Below the pieces are notes generated by a model. That model saw only the letters and a program-made list of their open reading frames with translations. It was not told the origin of the DNA and made no database searches. Positions 9,523-23,673 of a stretch of 64,000 nt of DNA are shown one piece after another (the stretch's first letter is position 1; each line of letters starts with the position of its first letter). The stretch spans positions 124,001 through 188,000 of the forward strand of contig JAFEKR010000043.1 in the NCBI GenBank assembly GCA_019022495.1, given 5' to 3'. The position numbers and the translations under genes were made by a program. The stretch is from Epichloe hybrida. Taxonomy: Eukaryota; Ascomycota; Sordariomycetes; Hypocreales; Clavicipitaceae.

Positions 9523-12500
9523 AGTTAAACTCTTAAACCCTTTAAGGAAAATAGACTATTAGCTAGATTTAAATATAAAGAAGCTATAGAATATTTACCT
9601 AAAACATACCTATACTACCTAGTAAGGAAGCCCTAACTCTATAGCGCCTAGGTAGTAACTAAAATACCCTAACTATAGAATATAAGAGGGTATAGCAAAC
9701 GCTACCTAACTAACGTAGTAACGCTAAATCTAGTAATAATAATAATCTAGATAAGCTATAGAGGTAATATAAGGTTATATAAGCTAAGCTATAAAATACC
9801 TATATAAGAAAGGAAATCTTAGATATAGAAGCGTAGCTTAAGGAAATAGAAGTAGACTTATAATTAGCTAGATTAGGTAGAGAACCTATAATTACCTCTT
9901 AGATAAACACGTAGAGAATTCCCCTATTCCTAGACTTCTTACCTAATACTAAGTTTATAATAAATATATACCTATAAAGCTTTATTAAGATATAGTATAA
10001 GGTGCTTATATATAAAGGTAACACCTATAAGAATTTACAGGCATATCTAGTAAATTTAAATATGCTATTTAAGCTAGACCTAAGAACCTTTTAGGATAAT
10101 AAAATAAAGGTAATATATGCTAGTAGCTACTTAGCTAATAATATAAAGTAATAGTAAATACATTATATAATAGTAAATAAGTTAGTTAACTACTTAGCTT
10201 ACACCTAGGATAGATTTATATTCTAGCTAAACACTAGAGTAATAAATAAAGATACATAGTGCTTAGAAGCTACTAGGACATTACTAAATCTTAGGTAAAA
10301 AAGTAATTAGTCTTTTTAATCTTTCCTAAGACTTTAAATAAAGGTAAAAGCGGAATTACCTAACTAAATCCCTACGCGCTTAAGAATAGTAATTTTTCTA
10401 AATAGCTTAAATAACACTATAAGGAAGCATATAGTTAGCTAAGAGTTTCTAATATCTTAGAGTTACCTATAGGGTTAAGGAAAAAAGGCTAAAGTTATAA
10501 TAATATTTATATTAAGTAATTATAATAGAAACCATAATAAGGAGGGCAGGAGTAATAAGAGATAACGCTCTAGCTTCCTTATAAATAACTTATAGTAAAG
10601 CTTATAGTAACCTAGTATAGGCTAGAGACTATTTAAGTGCTTTAAATATAGTAGTCCTAGATATAGTTTAAATAAATATAACATAGTAAACTACTTAATT
10701 TATAAAAGTAATAGGTATATTACTAAGAAGTATAAGAATAGTAGTAACAAAACCTTAGACCTAAACAAGATTCTAATTAGTTTAGCTTAGGCCTAGGATA
10801 ATAGTCTTACTATAAAAAAACCTATAGATAAGAGAATAAGAATATAAGTATCCTTATAGTAAGATAACCACTAGTTAGTAGTGCTAGCGCTGTTTAATAC
10901 AGGCGCGGAATATTTAATAATTCACCTTAAATTATTATTAAAATAGGATTAGAAAAACATAGAAAAAACAAAGATAATACTAGAAAGCGTAAGCAAGGAC
11001 AAGATCCTACACTAGGGAATCCTATATAAACTAGTTAAGGTAAAAGATAGCATAGGCTATATAAAGGTTTACTAAGTTAGCTACTACATTACTAATATAG
11101 GAGAGGGAATGCTCCTAGGGATAGACTAGACCCTAGAATACAAACCTATAGTAATAGACTAGAAGCAGGGTTTCTAGAGGTTTCTAATAACCTAGAATTA
11201 TATTACTTTTGCTATAAGCAAGTAATAACTTTATAAGGTAGTAAAGCAGTCTTCTATTATACTATTACTAGCGTTACTAAAGATTAAGGTAGTTAACCTA
11301 GAGGTAATAGAAGAAGATACTAATAAAAATTCACTAATAGGCAACGCAATAAGCAATAACCTAAGTCATAGCGTAGTTATAGTAATAGTAGTAAAACATG
11401 CCTATATATTAAAGAAAAAAAAACTAAGAAGTGTAATAGCGCTCTAGGTAGTGTTTTATAAAGAATTAGTAGCACCTACATAAGAGATAGATAGTAACAC
11501 ACCCCTATAGTAAATTCTAGAAGAGTACGCGGAATTTGTAAATATGTTTTTAAAGAAGCTAGCTAGCAAGCTCCTAGAATTAGGTAGTTATACTTATATA
11601 ATTAAATTAGAAGAGGGAAAACAACTACCCTAGGGACTTATATATAACCTAGCTAAAAAAGAGCTAGAAGTGCTTAAGGAGTACCTAGCAAGTACATAGG
11701 AGAAAGGGTAAATTAGAAGATTAATAAGCCTAGCAGGAGCCCTAATTTTATTTATTCTAAAAAAATTAAGGAAATTAAGGCTTTATGTGGATTATAGGGG
11801 CCTTAATAGGATCACTATTAAAAATAGGGCCCCTTTACCACTAATCTCCGAAATCCTTAATTAATTAGTAGGTGCAAAGATTTTTATATTACTAAATCTT
11901 TAAGAGGCGTACTACTAGCTACGTATCCGCAAGGGCAATAAGTAAAAGATAGCATTCTATTACTACTATAAGCACTTTAAATATCTTATAATACTATTTA
12001 GGTTAGTAAATACGCTAGCTACTTTTTAGGAATATATTAATAATACTCTTAAGGGGCTTATAGATAAATTTTACATTATCTACCTTAATAACACCCTAAT
12101 ATATAGTAGTAACCCTATAAGACACACGGAGTATATTAAAAGAGTGCTAGGGTGACTTCAGGACGCTAACCTTTACGTTAACCTTAAAAAGTGCTAATTT
12201 TCAGTTATAAAGGCAAAGTTCCTAGGTTTTATTATATCTAAGAAAGGCATTAAGATAGAACCATCACAGGTTAAAGCTATTATAACCTAGCTAATACCTA
12301 GTAGCGTGTTTAATATTTAATTATTTCTTAGGTTTATAGGGTTTTACTAATACTTTATAAAATAGTATAGTAAGGTAGTAGTCCTACTAATAAACTATCT
12401 AAAGGGTGTTTAACTAGTAGAGTTTAAGCTAGAGCCTAGTAAACTTATAGTGTTTAGAGAACTCTAAAAGAAGTTCTAGGAGGCACTAATCTTAGTACAC

Positions 12501-12967
12501 TTTAACCTACTTTATTTACTAAGAGTAGAGATAGACGCATCTAGTTATGTAATTAAAGCTATACTTATAATATTAGTGCTAGGTAGCTAGCACCTAGTAG
12601 TGTATTTTTTAAGGAAGTTAACTAATATTAAACTTTACTACTTAACCCTAGATACTAAGTTATTAGTAATCTAAGAGGCGTTTTAAGCCTAGAGATATTA
12701 CCTTATATATTTAACTTATTAGATTATAGTTATTATAGACTATCTAAATTATAAGTACCTAGCCATAAAGCTAAAGCTATCTAGTAGGCAAGTAATAGCG
12801 TTAGATAAGCTCTATCTATTTAATTTTAGGATTAAATATTATACAAGTAAGCTAAACCCTACTAATGCCTTATTAAGAAGAGTAAATTATATTAGTAAGG
12901 AGTATAGGGCAGAGGCTATATTCTTACAGCTACCTAACTTCTTAGCTAAGTTTTTAGATACTAAGTA
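9523..12967 (+). pseudogene. Gypsy-1 gag-pol relic, 5' part (gag, protease, RT, RNase H)
   Basis: Domain order on the plus strand: gag core near 9960-10200; a degraded zinc-knuckle region with CFKYS near 10630; aspartic protease with NTGAEY (originally DTGAEY) near 10890; RT from about 11520 (IYNLAKKELEVLKEYL, then LYVDYRGLN near 11780, YLNN near 12085, and a relic of GFIGFYRRFI near 12330); and RNase H to about 12950. Frequent TAG/TAA codons break every frame. The Gypsy-2 insertion separates it from integrase. Confidence 0.85.
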
Positions 12968-12972
12968 GTAAG

Positions 12973-13174
12973 TGTGAGAACAAAGGGATAGCTAGGCAAG
13001 AGGTATAGGGGCGTTTGTATATTAACTGAAGCTTGCTAGGTCTAAGTGTATTATGCGTGCAAGTCGCTAACTTATAGGTAGTGACTCGCTAGTGTTACGT
13101 AAACCTAGCCCTAGGGCATGGTGCGCCCGCCTAGTAGTGCGCTAGCGCGCTAGTGTTATAAGTAAGGCCTCACA
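12973..13174 (-). repeat. Gypsy-2 3' LTR (left)
   Basis: A 202-bp direct repeat of 19372-19573. The outer end keeps TGTGAGAACAAAGG while the inner end carries G-to-A changes relative to the right copy. Confidence 0.92.
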
Positions 13175-16100
13175 ATTACCCCCTTACTTTTAGCTAGGCT
13201 CCTAAATAGCTTTTAGTGAGTACTATGCAGCTGTTTGCCAAGTGCTAGCTATACTAAAACAATAATAAATAACATTAGTGTTTAAGTACAAATTCACCTA
13301 TAACTTCCTATTATATTACTAACTTTTCCCTTTCTTATTTATAGTAAACTTTTCCCTAGATACTATTACATTATTAGTTACTATAACTCTACCTTCACCA
13401 CTTGCCTTGTTATTAGAATAGAATTAGATAGGGAAAGCATTAAGAGCGTTATCATTATAGCTGTCCCTAATATCCATTTAAGAGGATATTCCTATATATA
13501 TTATCTACGCATAGGTTACGCGGACTTTAAGAAGAATTCTCTAGCTAAGCCTAACGTCCCTTAGATTAACTATTAATTCCCTAGCGCACTAACCGCTATT
13601 ATTAAAGGGAAATATTTAAAGCGTTATATCTAGTATGTCAAACGTAGCAATACTTGCGAGATAGTAAGTACATTATATTCTCTGCTCTTTCAGTCCCTAA
13701 TCGCCTATATCTTTCTAGGTAATACTAACTATATAAGGGGATTTTCTAAATCTTCTTACTATCCTTAATTAGGTAAAAACTTTAATAGATACCCTAAGCA
13801 ATTAGAACCCTAATAACCCTAATAATTATATGTTTTCTAAGGTAACTTACTACCATTTTAGCACTTATTATCTAAACCTTATTTTAGGGTTTAATCACGC
13901 TAATACAGCTTATTATGTTTCCTTTGGTTTAACTAGGGCCGCTAAGGTCCATTAGGTACGTTTTGTTATGTATTCTCTAGACCTTCGCTTACTCCCTAGG
14001 TAGGCCGCTTTAGCCGCGTATAATTAGTACATTATTTCACGCTAGCAACTTTTAGTTACTATATATCCTACCCCTGCCCTAGGGATTATAAGTTATTACT
14101 CCTCCTTTACTACCTATTTACTAACTTTTATAGCTAAACTACGCCATATATTATAATTCCTAGAAGAGAAAAATGACTTTATAGCTATAATATTATAATC
14201 CAGGATTTATGCCCTAGGGGGTGGCGAAGCACTAGTTTTTCTAGGTAATAGAGGTGGCGGTTTAGGAGAATAAGAGCAAGGGCGCTAAGTACCTCCTTTA
14301 TAATAGCGTCGTTTTAACGCATAAGGGGGCAACTATAGAAGGGTTTCCTATAAGACTCCCCTCCTTATAAGCATCTTTTCTTTTATTATTTAGTAAATAG
14401 TCTGACAAGGGTTTTAATTAGAGTGTGATAGCGGCTAATAAGGCTAGGCCTTTTTTGTAATTACCTTATCCCTTATTACTTATAACTTAATTATATCTCG
14501 CTATGCTTTCTGCTTATTTTACTTTAATAGAAAGCTTAAATTACGCGTTAAGCGCCTTCTATATCTTCTAACGCTACCTATTAATTATATTTGCTTAGCT
14601 AGCCCTTCTATTTCACTAGGTATTTATTACCTTCACGCGTCTTCCTGTAATCCCTGACTTCTTTGACTTTAAACTTATTATTATTATCTTTAAGGTCTAG
14701 CATTAGCATGTCCTTGTCTAGGGCGTCTTCCTAGCGATTCCATAGCTCTAATAGGCTAACGTGAAACACGTTATATAGTTAGCTATACTTATTAGGTAGC
14801 GCTAGTTAGTATGCTTATTTACCTATAGCGTTAAGTATCTAAAATAGCTTAATAAATCTTAGGTTTAGCTTCCGTTTTGTGTCCTTAAGCCTAATATTCT
14901 TTGCTAATAGTAGTACTAAGTCTTCTCTTTTTAAGGTTATTAGCTAATGTCTCTAGTTATAGTACTTTGCTTATGCTTTAGTGGCCCTTACTTAGTTATA
15001 CACTAGTTTCTCCCTAACCTTATGTAGCTTTTTAACACGCGCGTAAGCCTTTAGGACCTCCCTCTCTATGCTCTTACCCTTAAGAGTAAGGCGAAACTTA
15101 GGTAAATAGCCTATAAGAGCGTAGTTAGGGGAGTAGCCTATTGTCCTATTAATAGCATTATTACACGCAAATTAGGCCATTAGGAGTAGCTTTAGCTATA
15201 GTTATTAGTTCTCTTTAATAAAATATTATAGGTAATACTTAAGCACCTAATTTATTCTCTCTATTTACCTGTTAGTTTAGGGGTAAAACGCTATTAAAAG
15301 CCTTCGCTTTATATATAACTAGTAACATACCTCTAACTAGAATTAGCTTGTGAATACTAATTCTCTATTAGACATAATACCCTCTAGCGCTCTAAATTAT
15401 AGCTTGATCTCCTTATGGAATAACTCTGCTAATTTAGCTATGTTAATTATAGTCTTTATAGGAAGGAAGACAAAGTACTTAGTAAATTAGTCTATAATTA
15501 CTAGGATTGCGTTAGTTTCTTGCTTGCCTAGCTGCACTAGTAGCAAACCTATGATAAAGTCTATTAAGATCTCTGCCTATAGTTACCTTAGTATTAGCAG
15601 TGATTTGAGGCTTCTATAGGGGCGGTACTATCTTGATATAACGCGCTAGCATACTTTACAGCTAGATATATAGTCTAAAATAGCTTTACTTATTGCTAGC
15701 TACTAATAGTAATGTTTTAGTAGCTCTAGAGTATATTTAGTCCTAAAGTAACTTACTAATAGATTGTTATAGTATAGCTATAAAAGCTCCTATTATAAGA
15801 TAGGCTCCCGCGAAACAACTACCTAGTCTTTGTATATCAGGAGGCCCCTTATGCTACGTGACCATAGACTAGCTTTTCCCCTCCCTTTTACTTAGGAGTT
15901 AACCTTACCTCTATGCTTTTGTAAATCTAGATTTTAGTCCTATGCCTTCTATAGTAGTTACACTAATAGTTTATTTACCGCGGATTAGTAAGGATTTAGT
16001 AATATAATAGCCCCCTAAATTGCTTATACTATACTAATATCTTAAACACACACTACCTTCTCCTTAAAATCACCCTTATTTAGCTAACCTATTACTAGAT

Positions 16101-19100
16101 CCATAGCGGCTAACTAGCCTTTCACCTAGGCTACTCTTACCTTAGTAGGTTCTAAGACTAGTATTACACTATAACTTCTTTAATATATTAGTACTTCTTC
16201 TTCTGCTATAAAGATATTTACTATCTTCCTTTAAAGCTCTAGTAGGAGCGCCTTATTTAATATAGGTTTGCCCTTATAATTAGACTTTCTTAATGGTGTA
16301 TCCGTGGGGTTGCTCTTCTCTAGTCTATACTTAATTATAAAATAGAAAGGGCAAAGGAATATACACTATTATGCCTATCTTCTATTTAGCTTCTATTACC
16401 TTATAAAGGTCTATAGGTTGTAATAGTCTAATAAGACCTCTATAAGTATCTCCACACCTTTAATATAATATTACTAGTGTTTAAATGACTTTACTATAGT
16501 AAGTAGCTCTTAATTAGCTATACTGTAGTTGTGTTTAGTGTCTGTAAACTTCCTTAACTAAAAAGCCACTAGATGCTAACAGCCCTTATTGTCTTACTAA
16601 GATAGGATTCCTACTATTACAAAAATTAAGGCATCTGTCTTAATACGCACTGCCTAACTTAGGTTATAGTGTTAGAGTAAAGGCGCTTACTAAAAGGCAT
16701 CTTTTAGCTAGTTAAATGCTAACCACTTCTTTTCTCCGAATATAAACCTCCTAGTCTGGATGCTATTTTAACTACCCTTTATTAATATATAAAGAGGTGC
16801 TATAATTCCAGAGTATTTATAGATAAACTATTAGTAGAAGTTATAGAACCTAAGAAATAACTATATATCCTTAAAACTTATTAGCTCCTTCTATTCTCTA
16901 ATTATATTAACCTAGCAAGTATCTATTAATATCCCGTTAATAAAGAGAATAAACCCTAGGAATTCTACTAATTCCTTATAGAAAGAGCACTTAAAGGGTT
17001 TTATGTATAACTCTACTAACCTTATGCGTTTAAGGACTTACTTAATATATTTAGTGTGCTCCTCCTTTATCTTAGAGAAGATCAAGATATTATCTAAATA
17101 TACCATATAAATAGTATTAACTAGCCTGTGTAGCGCTTTATAAATATAACTCTAGAAAGTAGCTAGGGCATTTATTAACTTAAAAGGCATTATAAGGTAC
17201 TTATAGTGCCTGTAACATATGCAAAAAGCTATCTTCTATTCGTTGCCTTCTTTAATGCGAATTTAGTAGTACGCGTCCTTAATATTAATCTTAGAAAAGA
17301 AATAGGCCCCTTAGCATTAATTAAGGATCTCTAAAATCAGGGGGAAAGCATAGTAATTCTTTTATGTTACCTTATTAAGTCCTTAATAGTTAACGTATAG
17401 CTATAGCGTTCTATCCTTCTTTAGCATAAATAAAATAGGCGCGCCCGCTAGGCTCTTTAAGGGTCTTATCTAGCCTTTCTTTAGGTTATTATTAATATAT
17501 TCCTAGAGCTCCCTAAGTTTGCTTTAGGAGAGAGAATAGATTAGTCTATATAGGGGTGTAGCTCCTAGTATAAGATTAATTATATAGTTAGTTAACTTCT
17601 TTAATAGGAGGCTCCCTACCTTATCTAATGCAAACACATCTTTAAATTCGCGTAGTTCCTCTAGGATATCTTTAATAGTCCTATATGCTTTCGCCTCCTC
17701 TTTATCTTTAAGAGGGATAAACTCGTCTTCTATTACGCTTATAATAGCATATATAATCATCTTATCACGCATTACCTTTGTAAACTTACAGGGAGTTAGT
17801 AGCAAAAAGGCTACCTTTCTCTTTTTAAACCACTATTCTTATGAGTATAAGTAAAGATATACACGTTCTTCTGTAAGCGTGTGCATTCTAATTAATACAG
17901 GGCTTCCCTTTACTCTTAGGTCCCTATTAATAGCTATATATAGTAACTTAAGGTCTCTCTCTTCGCCCTATGAATCTTTAATTAAAATAGGCACCTTATA
18001 GACACTATATTAGGGGACTATTAAAGCCCCTACTACCTTCAAGATAGGTGTTATAGCCTTAGCCTAATTAAGCTTATAAGTCTGTGTAAATTAGGCGCTT
18101 ATAATATTAATCTTAGCATAACTATTAAGATCCGCTGCCGTTTCAATGTCTTTTTACCTATGAATAGTAACTAGTATATAGAATTAGCGTCCTACTAGTA
18201 CCCTAGTATCTAAGGTAAAGGTAAGGGCTTTTACTTCTACCTCTAGAAGTTTTCCTAACCTTCTTATTAGTCTTTCCTTAGCTTATTATAATTATAGAAG
18301 AAATACTTTATACTACTATAGTTATAGCACTATTTTCTTCCTTATAGTCTATTATTATTTAGGTAGGTAGCTAGGGTCTTTTCCTTATCCTTATCCTTAT
18401 CTCTTTGGTCCTTATTCGGCTAATGCCCTCATAGGGAGTTATGTCTTTAGTGTTAAGCCACCTTATATAGCCCCTTCTCTTCCGAATCATTTAGCTTTCG
18501 CTTATTCTTTAATATTACCTCCTAGAATCGCTAGGCAAGTTATATAACATCTTCTTATATTAGACTAGTGATATCCGCATGCAGGTTAATATAATCTTAT
18601 AAGTTAGGAAGTAATTTTATAAAGAATATAAGAGCACAGGTCTTTTCTAGAGCTTATTCCAGGTGTTTCTTAAGCAAATCTAAGTAAATACTAAACTTAA
18701 TAGGACTCTAGCTCTTCTTTTACTTCGCGTTTTCTAGCTACATAGCCATTTATACATTACGACTTACGGAGTCTTTAAGTAGCATAAGGGTCTAGTCTTA
18801 GAACTTATCCTAGTTATCCTTAGGATAATCCTAACCATTAGCTAGTTATTCTTTAACGTATTAGTCCTATCTAGCCTAATAGTTTATATATATGTGGTTA
18901 AGTGCAAAGAGAATCTTTTAGTTATCCTAGTAATACTTCTTCTTTGCCCCCTTAAAGGCATAGCTAAGGTTATTAAGCTATATCTTATACTTCTATGGGT
19001 TTATAGGGTATCAGAGTTCTATAATATTTCAGACCTTAACTTCTTAACTACTAAGGCTTAAGAATAAACTATCCTTTCAGCCCCTTTTTGCTAGTCCTCC

Positions 19101-19371
19101 GTAAGATTATATTAAGTTAGTAAGCTCCTTTTCTTAATCCTATAGTTCCTTAAGTTACTTAAGCTAGGTAATTCGCTCCCTAACTACCACCTCTTCTACT
19201 ACTATAATAGAGGGTGTAGCTTTAGATAGGGTTATAGAATATAGCATATCCCTAGCTATAGTATTACTATTATCTAGCTAATCCTAAGTAATATATAGCA
19301 TAGTTCTAGTGGATTAGGTTATTCTCCCCCCTATATTACTCTTAGGTAGCTAGTAGGAGAAGCTTTAGAAT
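13175..19371 (-). pseudogene. Gypsy-2 gag-pol relic
   Basis: The longest surviving frame, 17524-17805, encodes 93 residues ending in ILGATPLYRLIYSLS, the segment just before Gypsy RT (normally EPGATPPYGPIYSLS). Downstream come the RT catalytic YLDN (YLDD) near 17095, an ELYIKPFKCSFYKE-type stretch near 17000 and the FLGFxNFY motif near 16840. The flanking parts, toward 19.3 kb (gag/protease) and 13.2 kb (integrase), are assigned by position. Stops are dense throughout. Confidence 0.8.
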
Positions 19372-19573
19372 TATAAGAATAAAGGGATAGCTAGGCAAGA
19401 GGTATAGGGGCGTTTGTATATTAACTAAAGCTTACTAGGTCTAAGTGTGTTGTGCGTGTAAGTTACTAACTTATAGGTAGTAACTTGCTAGTGTCACGTG
19501 GACCTAGCCCTAGGGCGTGGTGCGCCCGCCTGGTGGTGCGCTAGCGCGCTGGTGTTGTGAGTAGGGCCTCACA
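19372..19573 (-). repeat. Gypsy-2 5' LTR (right)
   Basis: A 202-bp direct repeat. The inner edge is mutated (TATAAGAATAAAGG for TGTGAGAACAAAGG), while the outer 80 bp keep GC-rich sequence such as GGGCGTGGTGCGCCCGCC. Confidence 0.92.
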
Positions 19574-19578
19574 GTAAG

Positions 19579-21490
19579 GGCGCTATATATATAATAGTGT
19601 AATCACAAGCCCTAAGGTTATATTACTTAGTGTAGTTAATAGTTTATTATAAGAGCGCTACAAGGGCTATTTAAGCCTCCAGGGTTTTAAGAAGACATAA
19701 CTTTATTATATTATTAAGGAACCTAATAGTCCTATAAAGCCCGTAAGTAGTACGCCAACTAGGTCCGCTTATTATAAGTAGCAAGGTCACGCCTTATCTA
19801 TATTTTCTAATATTTCTATAAGTCTAGTAAGCCTATAGGTTAGGAGTCTAGCTAGGTTAGTAGTTAGTAAGCAGCATAGGCGCTCCCTTAAAACGCTACT
19901 TAGCTATAATTTATCTATAAGTCTAAAAGCACACTATAAGCTAGCCACTTATAGTAGTATTATAGTAAGAATACAGGTAGTCTAGCAAACCTCTTCTAAG
20001 TTCACACATAACACGTGTCCTATGTACATAGAATTAGAGACTCTAATTTAAGTTACGTTATTTTAAGCATAGCAAGGTAATAACTTTACTATAGGTTATA
20101 GGAAGCTACTTAAGAGTAGCGACCTTAAAGCGTTGTAGATATAGTCTATTAGGCCCTCTAAGCTATTAATATTTTAAAATAGAGTTTTTATTCTAGTAAG
20201 TATAAGAAAGGAAATTTTACTACTTACCTATAATAACCTAGCAGTAGGCTACTAAGGAGTTAGCAGGACCCTCTATTAGATTATAAGTTAGTATTACTAG
20301 CTAATAATAAAGAAAGACACTAAGTTATATATATAAACTTACGTAAGCTATTAGACTTTAAAGCCAAGGCACTATAAACCATATAGTAAGCTAGCTACGC
20401 TACTAGTGCCTAATTAGCCTTTTTAAGAATTATTAATGGATTTTATTATAGGGCTACCACCTGTGAAAGACGCAAATTAGACCTATAATATAATCTTAGT
20501 TATTATAAACCGTTTTACAAAATACAGTATTTACATCCCTGTTTTAATGTAGATAACTAGTAACAGGTTAGCTACTATATTCCTAGAGTATATTTTTAAG
20601 GATTATAACGCCCTAGAAAGCATTATTATAGACCGCGGTTTAACTTTCACTAGCGGGTTTTAAATAACCTTCTACTATCTTATTATAACTAAGCGGTAAC
20701 TAAGCACCGCGTTTTACCCGTAGATAGATAGTTAAATAGAATATTTAAACTAAGTTTTAAAGCATTATTTAAGAGCCTTTACTTGCTTTAATTAGACTAA
20801 TTAGGCTAATAATCTTTTAATAGCATAGTTTATATATAATATAAGCATTTATTTAACTCATAACTACACCCTAGCTAAGGCGCTATAAGGCTATAACCCT
20901 AGGGGACTATAGCAAGTAGTTATAGATATCCCTATAGTAAATAACTAGGTAGAGACTTATACCACTATGCTAAGAGATAGACACGTAGTAATTAAGTAGC
21001 TTCTAAGTAACTTATAAGCCTAGTATATAAAATACTATAATAAGAAGTAAACCCTAATAAAGTTTAGAGTAGGTAACTATATTTTATTATCTATAAAGAA
21101 TATTAACTTATAGTAACCTAGTAGGAAGCTAAGTATAAAGTACCTAGGCCCTTATAAAATTAAAAAGGTAATTAGGACTTATAGTTTAGTATACTAACTA
21201 AAGCTACTACCTAGTATATAACTATATAATATTTTTAATATTACTAATCTTAAACTATTTATAGGGGATCTAACTAATATAGAAGATATATCCTTACTAT
21301 AAGAGAACATTACGAATAATAAGTAAGAGTTTGAAGTTAAAAGAATTATATTACATTATTATAATAGGAGATATTAGAAATACCTAGTTAAATAGAAGGG
21401 CTATAATACTTTAGAGAACTCTTAGGTAAAGAAAAGAGATTTTATTATAATAGATATTATTAAGGATTATAAGCAGTAACTAAGCAGCTA
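19579..21490 (+). pseudogene. Gypsy-1 pol relic, 3' part (integrase and chromodomain)
   Basis: The integrase core is readable on the plus strand near 20430-20560 as relics of PFLRIINGFYY (originally MDFI) and LSYYKPFYK. A chromodomain follows near 21331-21480: EFEVKRIILHYYNRRY, then KYLVK and KGYNTLENS with a V-K-R-D tail. This makes Gypsy-1 a chromovirus. Stops occur every few codons. Confidence 0.82.
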
Positions 21491-23406
21491 GTTTGTAAAT
21501 ATAAAGTTATATTTAGTAGAGTTTAGATAGCAGTAATAATATATAAAAAAAATCCAGATAAATTCTTAGAAACCTAACTTACAGCTACTTTACACTAATT
21601 ATTCTATTAATATATTACCTACCTAGCCCCTAGTATTCTTACCTATACTAATAAGGGCGGAGGATTTATCCTTATTATTAGAGAAATCCCCCTCCCTGTA
21701 TATATATATACAAAGCTTACCAGGGAGGTCTAGTAGCCTAACATAAGCAGGAAGCATAGATATATTAGTAGTAAGCTACTAGTAAGTTAGTAAAGCTATA
21801 AACTAGAGCGTAAAAATATATATAAATAGAAGGTTCTACGTAATAAAACATAAGCTATTAGAAATATTAATCTAGACTTCTAGATTAATAGTATTATTAA
21901 GTAGTAATATAGTAACTTATTTATTAGCATTAGCCTTACGTATAACTTCCGCTATAAGTTACACTTACCTTACCTAACTACGCTTATTAGCATTTTTAGT
22001 AAATAGGAGTATATTATAAAGTTTATGTTTTACATGTATTAAACGCTAGTAGTATATTAGTAATAACTAAGTTATAGAAATAAGAGATATATATATTATT
22101 AAGAAAGTATAGATTATCTTTAGGATTACTATAAGTATTAATATACTTAAAAAGCATATAGTATAACTAGGTAAACTAAGTAAGACACTAGTAGTATATT
22201 AGTATATATATTAGTAGTAAGAAAGGGAGAATAAACCCTAGTATAGTCCTTATTATTATATATATAATAGGCATATTTTATTAAGTTATTTATATAAGTT
22301 AGGAGTAATATATAGTAAGATAGTAGTAAAGTTATACTTAGAGAATTAGTATATTAGGTTAGGATAGATTTACCCTTAATAATATATTATAGCTCCGCAC
22401 TATTACTATCTTTAGGTGTAATAGCTTATATTATAACCTACTATATATAGTGGATATAAGGAATCTTTATTCTACTAGTATTACTAGCTATAAGTTAGTA
22501 AGGTAAGCGCTAGGGGGCAGAGATATTATACTTATATTAAGATTTTTAAAGCTATATACTTCTTACTAGGAGACTTTAAAGGAGATATTAAGGAATTTTT
22601 CTTACTAAAGGGAGGTAATAGTAGTAGAGTAATAGCTTATATTAAAGATATTATTAACTACTAGTAAGTTAGTAGTAATATACTATAAGAAACTTATAAG
22701 TAAAAGATAAGTAACTAACCTTTTAGTGTTTAAGAGGATTTAGGTATTTTAAATAAGGGCAAATATAAATAATAAAGTAACGCTATAGGATATTAGTAAT
22801 TACTATAAGAGAAGCTATAAAGCTACTAGCTTATAGGTAAGGATAACTTATAATACTAAGGGAGAATATAAAGGGAAGAAAAGTATATAGAAGTAAGGGA
22901 AAGTAAGCCTCTTTTATATTAGCCCTAGACCCCTAAGTAATCTATATGCTATATATAGCTAATCTAGGAATTATAATATTTATAGTTATAGCTACTACTA
23001 GTAAATACACACGCTAGCTACGAACTCCTAGTAAGATTAATATAATATCCCTAATATTAGATAAGAAGTTATTTATTTTAAATAGCATGCGTTACCCTAT
23101 CTATTTAACCTAATTATAAAATTTAATATAGGTAGCCTATCCACTTAGTGCTAGTAACTTACTAAATAAAGATATACATATTAGAGGTAATAAAGCAGCG
23201 AGTATGTAGCTATTTATAATCTAGAGGTTATAAGAAGGATTACCTAGGACCTTATAACGTCTGTCTTATTATTTAAAGCGGACGCAATACTATACACTAA
23301 TAGTATAGCTAGTAACATAGGTATTGCCATAGGTTATGCGTAGTATACACACACTAGCTAAGTAGCTCTTTTTAATTAAGGATAATTATATATTAGGGGG
23401 GTAGTA
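21491..23406 (+). other. Gypsy-1 3' region after the chromodomain, content unexplained
   Basis: About 1.9 kb of AT-rich, CpA-depleted sequence between the chromodomain and the polypurine tract. It lacks any recognisable retroelement domain, and no frame above 60 codons survives. It could be a long 3' untranslated region, an extra gene of the element or captured host sequence erased by RIP. Confidence 0.4.
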
Positions 23407-23673
23407 TATTAGGAGTATAGAGGCTAAGGGGCTATAGATAGGACAGTTATATATTAGAGCCCTTAGATAAGCCTTAGGTTCTGTGGATAACTAAGTAACT
23501 ATAAGATAGCTATATACACATAGTAAGGTATTTAGATAAGGACCGCCTATAAGAGATATAGGAGGTCAGAGTTTGAGACCTTTATGCACCTACCCCTAAG
23601 TAGTAGCTCTCTAGCTATGACTAAGAACCTTAGCCTTCACTCCGTTTATATCTCCCCGAACACAGTCGTGACA
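23407..23673 (+). repeat. Gypsy-1 3' LTR
   Basis: A 267-bp direct repeat. The outer 60 bp (ending CCCCGAACACAGTCGTGACA) are intact, and the inner edge reads TATTAGGAGTATAGAGG. Confidence 0.92.

Larger units (their letters stand above)
12973..19573 (-). mobile_element. RIP-mutated Gypsy retrotransposon (Gypsy-2), nested in Gypsy-1
   Basis: Two 202-bp LTRs (12973-13174 and 19372-19573; TGTGAG ... CTCACA) are flanked by the target duplication GTAAG (12968-12972 and 19574-19578). The element is 6,601 bp. On the minus strand it reads toward lower coordinates: a pre-RT piece still open at 17524-17805, RT with VYLDNILIFSK near 17060-17110 and FLRFYNFY near 16840, then RNase H and integrase relics. 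A purine-rich tract adjoins the left (3') LTR. It lies between the RNase H and integrase regions of Gypsy-1 and is the most recent of the three insertions. Confidence 0.93.
9256..23673 (+). mobile_element. RIP-mutated chromodomain Gypsy (Gypsy-1), nested in the Copia
   Basis: LTRs of 267 bp lie at 9256-9522 and 23407-23673 (TGTCAGGAGCACGG ... GTCGTGACA) and are flanked by the target duplication CATAG (9251-9255 and 23674-23678). Without the nested Gypsy-2 the element is 7,812 bp. It reads on the plus strand: gag (LDPRTF then KVIYASSYLANN near 10075-10140), protease (LALFNTGAEYLII near 10888-10925), RT (YLNNTLIYSS near 12080-12115, originally YLDD), RNase H, integrase and chromodomain. A G-rich polypurine tract (AGGGGGGTAG) immediately precedes the right LTR. 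All genes are destroyed by stops. Confidence 0.93.
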
